Assembly: GCA_048296855.1 (NCBI GenBank)
Contig: CP182631.1
Length of the DNA stretch: 64,000 nucleotides
Origin: Pseudocolwellia sp048296855
GTDB taxonomy: Bacteria; Pseudomonadota; Gammaproteobacteria; Enterobacterales; Alteromonadaceae
Strand: one strand, 5' to 3'
In this document: piece by piece, positions 7,805 through 16,683 of the stretch
Layout: every line of letters begins with the position of its first letter
Position numbering within the stretch: position 1 is the first letter of the stretch
The notes under the pieces: model-generated
Database searches by the model: none
The model's input: only the letters and a program-made list of their open reading frames with translations
What the model was told of the DNA's origin: nothing
Made by a program: the position numbers and the translations under genes

Positions 7805-10800
7805 ATGGAACAAGACGAATCACAACAAAGCAATAATCAACCAGAGTTAATTGGTGTTGAAAAACCTGCTATCGCATGGTTGGTTAAATTGGGCTACACC
7901 CATTTGCAGGGTAAAAGCATAAATCAGGAACATAGAACTGATGCTCCAATATTAGAAGATGTGCTGTCTAATCGCTTGCTTATGCTCAACCCTTGGTTGG
8001 CTGATATTACCAATGGAACAAAGCTAGCGATTAATCTGCTAAGGGGCATTTGGCTTGATGAAAGTTCTAATCTAATGTTGGCTAATCAGGCATTTTGGTT
8101 AAAAGTTTTGTTTCATAGTGATCTACAACTTAAAGATAAAGATGGAACCCATAAGAGTATCCGTTTTATTGATCAAGCATCGGCATCAGAAAATGACTTC
8201 CATGTTATCGATCAATATGTTGGTAAAAATGCTAACGGTGACCCGTTTAAGCCTGACCTTTTATTATTCATCAACGGCATGCCCTTAGGTGTTATTGAAT
8301 GTAAAAAAAGCAGTATTAAGTTAGAAAAGGGAATTGCGCAAATTGATGGTTACATTAATACCTTCAAACCACACTTTGCCTTTAATATGGTATGTGCAGC
8401 CATAAATCGTACCGCTGCAAAATACGGTGCAATCTATGCACCAGAGCAATTTTACCTAACCTATAAGTTTGACCCTAAGCGCCCTGAAGAAAAGAAAATA
8501 CTAGATGAAATTGAGGCCAAATTAGGTAAACAACCTACCGAACAAGACAAGCTTATTTGGGCACTGTTTGAGCCTGCCCGCTTTCTACGTTTAGTGTGCT
8601 TCTATCCTATATATGAACTAGAAGATGGCACTGTCATCAAAAAGCTGCCTCGTTATCAGCAATGGCGAGCCGTTGAAAAAACCTTAAACAGACTGAATGG
8701 CAAAGATCCTAAACATCCTAGTGAGCAACTAGGCGGAACTATTTGGCATACCCAAGGTAGCGGAAAATCGCTTACTATGGTTATGTTGGCAAGGTTACTA
8801 AGGGCTGAAGCTTCAGGGTTTGATAATCCTAGTATCCTCATTCTTACTGATAGAACCGATCTAGATAATCAAATATTTAACACTATTGACCATGTAGCTG
8901 GCATAACAGCGAGTAAAGCAAACTCGGTATCAGGCTTAGAAACTTTACTTGGAAATGACTATGGCATGGTATTTACCTCGACTGTTCAAAAATTCCAAGA
9001 GCGTGATGGTAAACCCATTAAGGCGGCTCAGGAAACAGAAAGTGCTGACAGTATTGAACGTCTAAAGTCGCGAGTTCGTCGTGTTTTAAGAAAAGATGAT
9101 AAAGGTCGAGAAAGCTATTGGATAATTAAAGAAAATAACGAAAACATTGGTAAATTTGCTGACGATGGAGAGCCGTTAAAAGCAAAGTGGAAAGCAATAA
9201 GTGAAGAGCAAGTTGACTTTAAAGTGCTCTCTACCAAACACAACTTTATCGTGATGATTGATGAGGCACATCGCTCACAATATGGCTTCTTAGCTGCATT
9301 TATGCGAGCGAGTCTACCAAACGCCAAGTTCCTCGCTTTTACTGGAACACCTCTTGCGAAAGATGATAAAAACACCCTAAAAGAGTTTGGTGGTAACGAC
9401 TACATTGATACTTACCGACTCGATGAGGCAGTGGCTGACGGTGCAACATTGCCGATTAAATATTTAGAAGGCATGAGTAACTGGTTTAGTGACGGAAACT
9501 TACAAAAAGAATTTGATGATAAGTTTGGTCAAGAGCCGCCTGAGCGTAAAAAAGCACTTAAACAACAGCTACTGAAAAAACGTCGAGGTGCAAAAGAGCG
9601 TATTACTGAAAATGCTAAACATTTAATTGAGCATTTTTTAACATCAGTAAAAGCACGTGGTTTTAAAGGGATGCTAGTGTGTGATGGCCGTGAGCAGGCT
9701 ATCAAATACAAAGACACTCTTGATGTCTTGATGGAGGAAAGGGTTAAAGGCGGATTACCAACGTTTGAAAGCCGTGTTGTTATCTCACTTAATAGCATGA
9801 CTGAAAAGCGCACTGGGGCGAGTGAGCAACAAAAAGCTGATAAAAAAGGTCTTAAGAAAAAGTTAGAGACTATTGAAGAGCGCGTTAAGCGTGAAGTGAA
9901 AGAAGGAAAAACTCCTGTTTGTGTACCAATGGATGATATTTCTACGCTAGTTAATGAGCTGTTTAAATTGCCTTATGGTGATGAGAAAGAAAATAAGGAA
10001 GATGAGAAAGCTAAAGTAAACAATATTGGCTTAATTATCGTTTCAGATATGCTATTAACAGGTTGGGATGCGCCTATTGTTAATACACTATTTTTAGATA
10101 AATCTCTTAAAGAACACACCTTATTGCAAGCAATAGCGCGGGTTAATAGAACGCGTAAAGGTAAGAAAGCAGGTTACATCATGGACTACTACGGCATAGT
10201 AGAAGCGCTTGATGAGGCTTTAAAAATATTTGCTGGTGATGTTAAACGCGAACAGGTGTGGACAGACGTAGAAGCAGAGCTACCAAAGCTAAAAGCCGCT
10301 ATGCAAAAAGTGCTAGATATTTTGCCAAAGAAACACAACTTAGTTAAACAAGCAGAAGCTTATAAAGAAGATGCTGATCTATATTTAGACCCTGACACAC
10401 GCTTAGATATCGTTGAAGACTTTTTAGCGGCTCTGGCCGAGTTTAACAGTAAGCTTGATATTGTGTTGCCCGATCAAAGAGGTGCTCCATACAAACCTTA
10501 CTTTGCTGTATTTAACGAAATCAAATTAGCACTTCGCCAAAAGTTACCTGAATTTGCAGATAAAGCACGTGTAACAGAAGCTGAAACTGCCATTTTAAAA
10601 GAGCTGCTTGACGAACATATAGAAGCTAGCCCAGTAAAAAGCTTACTAGATAGAGAAATCTCTATTCTAGATGCTGCTGACATGGACTTACTGAAAAAGC
10701 AAAAAGGTGTAGGTAGTGCTGCTTTGGTAATGAAAAACCAACTTAAGCACACCATTAACACAGGTAAAAACAAAGACCCTGGTTTCTTTGGAGATCTGGA

Positions 10801-11191
10801 GAAAGAGTTAGAAAAGCTACTTCAAGATGAAAAGGAAGGCAGGATTGAACAAGCACAGTTCTTAGAGCAACTTGAGCTTTTCTCTCAGCGAGTTAGGAAT
10901 AAAGATGCCCAAGCTGGAGATGTCGGGTTTACAACCGCAAGTGAAATAGCTGTTTTCAACTACCTAAAAACTCAAGTAGAAAATGCTGAAGCAGAAGCAT
11001 GGACAAAAGGCATTTTTAAAGATGAAGAATTAGCAGAAGTGCTAGTTTCTAATCTCTGGAAGAAACAAGATGATATTCATGCCGCCATGAAAAAGTCTGT
11101 TCGTAGCGTACTTCGTGGGTTAGCGGGTTGGGACATGACAGTAGCAAGGCAGCATACTAATGAAATATTCAAAATTATGCTGAATAACTAA
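7805..11191 (+). CDS. hsdR: Type I restriction enzyme motor and nuclease subunit
   Basis: HsdR translocates and cuts unmethylated DNA. Of its 1128 residues, the N-terminal part carries the PD-(D/E)XK nuclease (KPDLLLF near 148, VIECKK near 164), then a superfamily 2 helicase with Walker A TQGSGKS near 316, DEAH near 484, and motif VI QAIARVNRTRKGK near 778. The C-terminal third is the helical HsdM-contacting region. The gene is complete and lies 46 bases after hsdS. No mutation in the key motifs was seen, so restriction should be functional. Confidence 0.95.
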   Translation: MEQDESQQSNNQPELIGVEKPAIAWLVKLGYTHLQGKSINQEHRTDAPILEDVLSNRLLMLNPWLADITNGTKLAINLLRGIWLDESSNLMLANQAFWLKVLFHSDLQLKDKDGTHKSIRFIDQASASENDFHVIDQYVGKNANGDPFKPDLLLFINGMPLGVIECKKSSIKLEKGIAQIDGYINTFKPHFAFNMVCAAINRTAAKYGAIYAPEQFYLTYKFDPKRPEEKKILDEIEAKLGKQPTEQDKLIWALFEPARFLRLVCFYPIYELEDGTVIKKLPRYQQWRAVEKTLNRLNGKDPKHPSEQLGGTIWHTQGSGKSLTMVMLARLLRAEASGFDNPSILILTDRTDLDNQIFNTIDHVAGITASKANSVSGLETLLGNDYGMVFTSTVQKFQERDGKPIKAAQETESADSIERLKSRVRRVLRKDDKGRESYWIIKENNENIGKFADDGEPLKAKWKAISEEQVDFKVLSTKHNFIVMIDEAHRSQYGFLAAFMRASLPNAKFLAFTGTPLAKDDKNTLKEFGGNDYIDTYRLDEAVADGATLPIKYLEGMSNWFSDGNLQKEFDDKFGQEPPERKKALKQQLLKKRRGAKERITENAKHLIEHFLTSVKARGFKGMLVCDGREQAIKYKDTLDVLMEERVKGGLPTFESRVVISLNSMTEKRTGASEQQKADKKGLKKKLETIEERVKREVKEGKTPVCVPMDDISTLVNELFKLPYGDEKENKEDEKAKVNNIGLIIVSDMLLTGWDAPIVNTLFLDKSLKEHTLLQAIARVNRTRKGKKAGYIMDYYGIVEALDEALKIFAGDVKREQVWTDVEAELPKLKAAMQKVLDILPKKHNLVKQAEAYKEDADLYLDPDTRLDIVEDFLAALAEFNSKLDIVLPDQRGAPYKPYFAVFNEIKLALRQKLPEFADKARVTEAETAILKELLDEHIEASPVKSLLDREISILDAADMDLLKKQKGVGSAALVMKNQLKHTINTGKNKDPGFFGDLEKELEKLLQDEKEGRIEQAQFLEQLELFSQRVRNKDAQAGDVGFTTASEIAVFNYLKTQVENAEAEAWTKGIFKDEELAEVLVSNLWKKQDDIHAAMKKSVRSVLRGLAGWDMTVARQHTNEIFKIMLNN

Positions 11192-11203
11192 GGTCTAATA
11201 AAA

Positions 11204-11908
11204 ATGCCTGTCTTTAATTATGGTGAAACAACAATAGAGTGGCTTTTTAAGCTAGATAATACGCTAAAAAGTCACTATATCACCGTAGAACGTGATAAAA
11301 CCACTCTGCTCAGAGGCCCTAATGCTAGTGAACAACAGCAGAAAGAACTGATTAAGCAACGTGCTAGGTGGATTAAACAAAAGCTTGCTGAAGTCAATCA
11401 ACCAATTAAAGAAGAGATCGTAACAGGCAGCAGAGCTGTGTATCGAGGGCGTTCCTATTATTGTGAGCTAATTCATGATGATTCGATTAAGCGAGTTGAG
11501 ATTAATTTTAATCACAGTAAGTTTTATATCCGGTCACCCAAAAAAGGTCCTATTCCTTTAGCAGATTTTAAGCTTGAACTAGAACGCTTTTACTCAAGAA
11601 AAGCCTCTCAAAAATTGGGCACTAGAATCCGCTATTGGCAGAGAGAAACTGGCTTAGAAGCTCTTACTCATAAAATTAAAAAACTTAAAAGCAGATGGGG
11701 TAACTGTACTGAGAACAACGTTATTGAGTTTAATCCTAAAATTATGGAATTCTCAGGAAGCGTTATCGATTACATCATTATCCACGAACTTTGCCACACA
11801 GTTGAAAAAAAACACAATAAAGAATTTTGGAACCTAGTTGCAAGCCATTGCCCTGATTGGAAGAAACGCCATGAAGAAGTAGAACAAGCTGGGAAAATGG
11901 AATTATAA
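11204..11908 (+). CDS. YgjP/M48-type zinc metallopeptidase domain protein
   Basis: This 234-residue protein has the zinc motif HELCH near residue 193 followed by KHNKEFWNLV, matching the YgjP-like (DUF45, WLM-related) family. The N-terminal half has the usual R-A-R-W-I-K-Q-K-L strand-helix pattern and the KKLKSRWGNCT segment typical of the family. Such genes are frequently found directly after hsdR in type I loci, and here the gap is 12 bases. The substrate is unknown; a role in controlling the restriction complex by proteolysis is only a guess. Confidence 0.85.
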   Translation: MPVFNYGETTIEWLFKLDNTLKSHYITVERDKTTLLRGPNASEQQQKELIKQRARWIKQKLAEVNQPIKEEIVTGSRAVYRGRSYYCELIHDDSIKRVEINFNHSKFYIRSPKKGPIPLADFKLELERFYSRKASQKLGTRIRYWQRETGLEALTHKIKKLKSRWGNCTENNVIEFNPKIMEFSGSVIDYIIIHELCHTVEKKHNKEFWNLVASHCPDWKKRHEEVEQAGKMEL

Positions 11909-11922
11909 ATAAGGAGGTAATA

Positions 11923-12381
11923 TTGAAAACTATAGGAATGAGAGTTTCTCCGTCTGAAGTTACGTTTAGTATTTTCGACACAGTTGAAAACTCAATAATA
12001 AATATTGAAGAGATAGCTATACCCAACGCATTAACAGTCCCTGAAAGGCTTAAATATATACGTTGTAATATTTTAGATGTTCTGCGCGAGTATGAAGTTG
12101 AAAAAGCAGGAATTCGTCTTTCAGAGCCTTCAGCAAGGCAATTGAATATTGACAGAGTACAAATTGAGGGCGTTATTCAGGAAGCTTTTGCAAGTAGCAA
12201 TTTAGATAACTATTACTATGGAGCTATCAGCACCATCGCCGCCAAAAACAATTTAGACCGACAAAGCATTAAACCGTTAGTTAAAGGTGATGTGAACCAC
12301 GATGATATCGAAAATTGGCAAGAGTTGTCAGAAAAAGAAAGGGAAGCAGTATTAACTGCGATAGGTGCATCGAATGCTTAG
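11923..12381 (+). CDS. Unknown 152-aa protein, possibly RNase H/RuvC-like fold
   Basis: A TTG start is supported by an excellent AAGGAGGT ribosome-binding site. I do not recognise the family. The pattern (IGMRVSPSEVTFSIFD, then LKYIRCNILDVLREYEVEKAGIRL, then RVQIEGVIQEAFA) resembles the strand-helix order of RuvC-type RNase H folds, but the first strand lacks the usual catalytic Asp, so a nuclease activity is doubtful. It sits between the metallopeptidase and the kinase and overlaps the kinase start by 8 bases, so translation of the two is probably coupled. It could be a kinase partner or substrate. Function unknown. Confidence 0.55.
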   Translation: MKTIGMRVSPSEVTFSIFDTVENSIINIEEIAIPNALTVPERLKYIRCNILDVLREYEVEKAGIRLSEPSARQLNIDRVQIEGVIQEAFASSNLDNYYYGAISTIAAKNNLDRQSIKPLVKGDVNHDDIENWQELSEKEREAVLTAIGASNA

Positions 12382-13405
12382 TGTTAATACAGTTGCCGAG
12401 ATTGAGTTTGAACTTAGAGAGGAGATAGGGCAAGAAGGGCGTAACTCACAAGTATTTAGGAGTTTTGATCAGGCTTTAGATGCTGAACTTGTAATAAAGA
12501 GAATTAATAAAAATAGTGTTGCTGATGCTCTGTTTGATGAAGCAAAGTTATTATATAAAAGCACGCACCCTTACGTTGTTCCAATAAATTACGCTTGCCA
12601 AGATAGCGATTTCATATATTTGGCTATGCCATACTTCCCTAACGGTTCACTAGCCCAACTAATGGAGCAGCGCTTTTTAACCGTAAGAGAAATAATAAAG
12701 TTTACTTGCCAATTTGTAAGTGGGCTTCACAACATACACTCTAAAGGGCTTATTCACTTTGATATAAAACCTGACAATATTTTACTAAGCCACCGTAGAG
12801 AAGCACTACTTTCAGACTTTGGGTTAGCTAAACATACAAACTCCTTAGGTTTGGCCAGGCCGAATCAAATGTATGTAAAACAGCTACCTCCAGAGTGCTT
12901 TGCGGCGAATGAATATACAACAGCATTTGATGTTTACCAAGTAGGGTTAACTCTATATAGAATGTGTGTGGGCAATGGAGAGTTCAATCGTCAATTTATG
13001 AGTTATGTTGTTGCTGGCACTTTTGATCGTGCTAGGTTTGTAAGTGCTTTAAGAAATGAGGCGTTTCCGAATAGAACAGCATACCCTGAACATATTCCTG
13101 AAAAGCTTAAACAAACAATTACCAAATGTTTGAAACCTTCCCCTGATGATAGGTTCTCAGCAGTGTTGGAAATAACTAATGCTCTTTCTTCTATTGATGA
13201 AAAACTATTAGATTGGCAGTTTGAATTGAACGGAAATCAAAAAAAATGGTCAAAAGAATTCAATGGTGCAATTAAGTACATTGCCATTGAAAATGGAAAT
13301 TCAATCGCAAAACGCGTACCATCGACTGGCAGAGAAACGAATATTAACCAATACTGTACTAATAATATTGGAGTTAGAGACCTAAAACGGTTCTTCAAAA
13401 TCTAA
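12374..13405 (+). CDS. Soluble Ser/Thr protein kinase in RM array
   Basis: The 343-residue protein is an almost complete eukaryotic-type kinase: glycine loop GQEGRNSQVF (19-28), lysine VIK (K42), alpha-C glutamate near 56, catalytic loop HFDIKPDN (128-135) and DFG (148-150). HRD is changed to HFD, which keeps the catalytic Asp but removes the Arg used for activation-loop control. APE is PPE (172-174). About 60 residues follow the kinase domain, and there is no transmembrane segment. An ATG at 12374 is chosen; a GTG nine bases earlier is possible. Kinases occur in several phage-defence systems (BREX/Pgl-like, MADS), so a regulatory role in this RM array is plausible but not shown. Confidence 0.85.
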   Translation: MLSVNTVAEIEFELREEIGQEGRNSQVFRSFDQALDAELVIKRINKNSVADALFDEAKLLYKSTHPYVVPINYACQDSDFIYLAMPYFPNGSLAQLMEQRFLTVREIIKFTCQFVSGLHNIHSKGLIHFDIKPDNILLSHRREALLSDFGLAKHTNSLGLARPNQMYVKQLPPECFAANEYTTAFDVYQVGLTLYRMCVGNGEFNRQFMSYVVAGTFDRARFVSALRNEAFPNRTAYPEHIPEKLKQTITKCLKPSPDDRFSAVLEITNALSSIDEKLLDWQFELNGNQKKWSKEFNGAIKYIAIENGNSIAKRVPSTGRETNINQYCTNNIGVRDLKRFFKI

Positions 13406-13585
13406 ATGAAAAATAAAACAACTGTAAACAAAAAAAGTTTTAAAGGCAGAGCTTCTTTGACACAGAAGTCTGCTCAGTTGTCGTATGAAGAAAAGTTAAA
13501 GAAGTCTAAAACATCTCGACCCGCGTCAGACTATGACCTGGAGATCGACTCTAACTGGTATGGCTCATTTGTTTTAAAGAGCTAA
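13406..13585 (+). CDS. Small Lys-rich protein, 59 aa, last gene of RM array
   Basis: The ATG follows the kinase stop codon directly (TAA then ATG), so it is almost certainly co-translated. The product (MKNKTTVNKKSFKGRASLTQ...) has a basic Ser/Thr-rich N-terminal half and an acidic, aromatic end (DYDLEIDSNWYGSFVLKS). The Ser/Thr-rich basic half would suit a kinase substrate, but this is speculation. A terminator hairpin follows. No family recognised. Confidence 0.6.
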   Translation: MKNKTTVNKKSFKGRASLTQKSAQLSYEEKLKKSKTSRPASDYDLEIDSNWYGSFVLKS

Positions 13586-13599
13586 TTTACTTCTTAGCG

Positions 13600-13624
13600 C
13601 ACTAGTTCTTTTTTAGAGCTAGTG
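13600..13624. terminator. Bidirectional terminator between cargo operon and tnsD
   Basis: CACTAGTTCT and AGAGCTAGTG form a near-perfect stem around a T-rich loop, between the convergent 59-aa gene and tnsD. Confidence 0.6.
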
Positions 13625-13633
13625 GGTATAACT

Positions 13634-15199
13634 TTATCTTGCCTTCAGATTATTAAACACAGCCATTGTTAAAGGTAGTTTATGTTGCATGCGTATAAGC
13701 CAACCATGACCGCTAATCTCTTTATCTAATCTAATCAGAGATATAGTTCCATTATTACTTTTCATGACAGTACTAACTTTAACTGCTAACTCCACATCTC
13801 TTTTTCTCCAGTCTACCTTATAGCGAATTTGGGGTCTTGTTGGAGTAGGTAATGTTGATTTTAGCCAAGTTTTTTCATGAGTGTTAAGCCAATGAAAAGC
13901 TGCATAGCAAGATTGTTTAATTTCTTGTTTTATAGCTGATGGCTTTTCTTGCAATGCTCTTAATATTTGTACTTTATACCTGCGCCTTTTGGATTCAAAT
14001 TTATATTGCCTTCTTAACTTAACCAAATTTGGTACGGATGATATTATTTGCTCTACGCTTCCTGTTGAGATATTGAAACGACTTGCGATAACTTTACGGT
14101 GAAAGCCTTTGTGGGCCATAGAAATAATAATGGCTATTATTTTATCTTTAATAACTCTGGGTTTTTTTGAGGTAGGAATATGCTTTTTCATTGCAATTGA
14201 TTTTATATAACACCTGCTCTTACCTGTTAACCTACTAATTTCAGCCAAAGACTTTCTTTGTTTTAATAATCTTTCACATTCTTTTTCTATATTTTCTGAT
14301 GTTTCTAAGTCTTTATTATTAAGATATTTTTTGTTTGCAGGAGGGGGTGGGACTTGGTTGAGCCAGAAATTAATAAGTAGGTATTTAAAAGGGTGTTGAG
14401 ATACTTTTCCTGATAGTAGTTTTGACAAATATGTGTAGTCGAACTCAGAGTATGGTAATAGATTCATATCTATGTGCTCTAATCGTTTTGTGAAATTAAA
14501 TAGATCGGATGTTAGCTCACTTCTTTTAAACCTTTTATCACTATACATATAATTATTATTACGTATTTTTGTTAACAAATCATTTTGGTTAAATGATTTG
14601 TTGTTGTAGATGACTTCCTTTAGAAAATTACTTGTGTAACTTGAAAACTTATAACTAAGATCTGAGCAGACTTTAGACTCTTGATACGTTATTGGTAATA
14701 GGCCGGGTTTAATGTGAGGTCTTTTTGGTAACTCTTTATGATAAAGCCATGTTTTATGTAAATGACAGGCTTCAATACCAGGTATTTGATGTGTTAGGTG
14801 CCAATAGGAAACACCATAACATTTAATATCTTCTTGGACACATATAGGGCAAAATTTTAGAGATAATACTTCTGATTCTTTATAGCTAACCAACTGACAT
14901 GCACGAAATGCTACATTACCATCATCAGCAAGTATCGATCTATAAATGTCGCTTTCTCTATGTGGCATAAAATAAGAAAAGAGCCTACCTAACGTTTGTT
15001 CTTTAAATATCTTTAATGGGCTATTTTCTGATATTTCTGATGCTCTTCTGATTCCTATCGTTAAATATGGGTGAATACTGGCACGTGGTTTATTAAGTAA
15101 TAATTTTAAGTAATCTTTTTCCTTCATACCTAAAATAGTCATATGCCGTACATATCGACTAAATAGAGTTTCATCAGGTAATGCGTTAGGGAGTTGCAT
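13634..15199 (-). CDS. tnsD: TnsD/TniQ-family target-site protein
   Basis: This 521-residue protein starts MQLPNALPDETLFSRYVRH, typical of TniQ/TnsD, and has the zinc segment FCPICVQED...YWHLTHQIPGIEACHLHKTW at about residues 115-150. A C-terminal region contains two likely helix-turn-helix segments (KSLAEISRLTGKSRCYIK and GFHRKVIASRFNISTGSVE), as expected for site-specific DNA binding. In Tn7, TnsD binds the end of glmS and recruits TnsC. By position in the tnsABCD order, this one most likely recognises the 3' end of yhiN. It is transcribed after tnsC with a 50-base gap. Confidence 0.88.
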   Translation of the reverse strand: MQLPNALPDETLFSRYVRHMTILGMKEKDYLKLLLNKPRASIHPYLTIGIRRASEISENSPLKIFKEQTLGRLFSYFMPHRESDIYRSILADDGNVAFRACQLVSYKESEVLSLKFCPICVQEDIKCYGVSYWHLTHQIPGIEACHLHKTWLYHKELPKRPHIKPGLLPITYQESKVCSDLSYKFSSYTSNFLKEVIYNNKSFNQNDLLTKIRNNNYMYSDKRFKRSELTSDLFNFTKRLEHIDMNLLPYSEFDYTYLSKLLSGKVSQHPFKYLLINFWLNQVPPPPANKKYLNNKDLETSENIEKECERLLKQRKSLAEISRLTGKSRCYIKSIAMKKHIPTSKKPRVIKDKIIAIIISMAHKGFHRKVIASRFNISTGSVEQIISSVPNLVKLRRQYKFESKRRRYKVQILRALQEKPSAIKQEIKQSCYAAFHWLNTHEKTWLKSTLPTPTRPQIRYKVDWRKRDVELAVKVSTVMKSNNGTISLIRLDKEISGHGWLIRMQHKLPLTMAVFNNLKAR

Positions 15200-15249
15200 C
15201 TTTGCACCAATAAAAATAATTAAGCATTTGGCTTATATTTTAGACTATC

Positions 15250-16680
15250 CTATTTGAACTGTTCTAAAGGGTCATTACACAATACATTATTATCTTTGAA
15301 ATATTTCAGCGGATTCTTCTCATCTATTGCCCTTCGCAGTAGATCTGGATCGTTAATGCGAAGAGGTAAATCAACAGCATTGAGAGTGTCTCGAAGTTGA
15401 TGTTCAAATTCGGGATGCTGAGGTCTAGTGATATCACCGATAATCATTTGATCAACTTTTTTTTGTTCTCTATTAGCTGTTGAATTTAGAATATCTGCTT
15501 TTTTATTTCTTCTGGGTAATGCATTTTCTTCGCGAAGTTGTCTAACTTCTTCAGTTTTAGATGATAGGCCACAAGCTGAAATGTGAGCTTGTTCTAGCAC
15601 TGCGGTTGACATCCGTTCATCCCCAGACCCTATCACTAGCCTTTGGGCATCTCGATATATTCGATGTGCCATATCAAGATTTCCAACAGATAATTCAAAC
15701 AATTTATCATTCAATTCAACACTTAGCTCTGTAGTAACATTTGTCCAATGTAAATCCCATAATTCGTGAACAAAACAATCCCAACCTTTACTATCACGAG
15801 TTAAAGTCTTCATCTTAAAATATCCGCCACTTTCAGCTCGTCTTGCTGCTTTTAAGGTCTTGGCAAGAGTGTCATTAAATGGAGGATTAGCACAGAAAAA
15901 AAGTGGAACCCCCAACTTGTTTACTAAGCTGTGTAAGAAGTTAAGTAAGTTATTCTCACCTCCTGTTCGCTTAAATTCAAGGCGCTGCATTTCATCGATC
16001 ACTAATATACCGAGAAAGTTTGCCTTTATTTTTTGTTCTATTTGGCGAGTAAGTTTACCAATGGTTGGTTCAGGCTTTGTACGTTGATCCCCAATAGCTT
16101 GATCTAACGTTGCTAATATTTCTTCACATAAATCTCTAACGCTTGAATTATTAGGACAATCAACTTTTAGCCAAACAATTTGATTCCTATGCTCCATGAT
16201 TTGACCGTTATAGTTATCATGCCCTATTACATTAGGAAAATAGTTTAGCACCTGCTCAAGCATACTGGATTTCCCGACACCACTTTCACCAACAAGCGTA
16301 ATACCGTCACCCTTAGGTTCAAAATATCCAGTATGAGGCGGTATATCAGGTTTTTCATCTACAGGGTAATGTAAAAACTGTGCTGTTGTCGGGCTTAACG
16401 GGTTTTTAGCTGAGTATCCCGTTTTAATTGCCGTTTCAATAGCTCTGAACACTTTAAAGTATAACGGTAATGGTTGTCGTAAACTTTTAAGTCGTACCGT
16501 ATATTCTTCTCTTACTAATGGGTCTACGTGCTTTCTTATTTCTTCATCTAATTCAGGATAATAGCTAAACGCTTCCATCACCTCTTCTTGGCTCGCTTTG
16601 GGTCGTAGAGCTTCAATGAATGGATTGCCTTGGTACTCTGGCAATATGGCCTTAGTGTATTTGGCTTTTTCTTTTCGCAT
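15250..16680 (-). CDS. tnsC: Tn7-like transposition ATPase
   Basis: TnsC is the AAA+ switch that connects the target-selecting protein to the TnsAB transposase. The 476-residue product has Walker A GESGVGKSS at 131-139 and Walker B LVIDE ending at 230, with long N- and C-terminal extensions like Tn7 TnsC (555 aa), somewhat shorter. The C-terminal region would contact TnsA/TnsB. It starts 3 bases after the tnsB stop, in one operon. Confidence 0.92.
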   Translation of the reverse strand: MRKEKAKYTKAILPEYQGNPFIEALRPKASQEEVMEAFSYYPELDEEIRKHVDPLVREEYTVRLKSLRQPLPLYFKVFRAIETAIKTGYSAKNPLSPTTAQFLHYPVDEKPDIPPHTGYFEPKGDGITLVGESGVGKSSMLEQVLNYFPNVIGHDNYNGQIMEHRNQIVWLKVDCPNNSSVRDLCEEILATLDQAIGDQRTKPEPTIGKLTRQIEQKIKANFLGILVIDEMQRLEFKRTGGENNLLNFLHSLVNKLGVPLFFCANPPFNDTLAKTLKAARRAESGGYFKMKTLTRDSKGWDCFVHELWDLHWTNVTTELSVELNDKLFELSVGNLDMAHRIYRDAQRLVIGSGDERMSTAVLEQAHISACGLSSKTEEVRQLREENALPRRNKKADILNSTANREQKKVDQMIIGDITRPQHPEFEHQLRDTLNAVDLPLRINDPDLLRRAIDEKNPLKYFKDNNVLCNDPLEQFK

Positions 16681-16683
16681 TTG

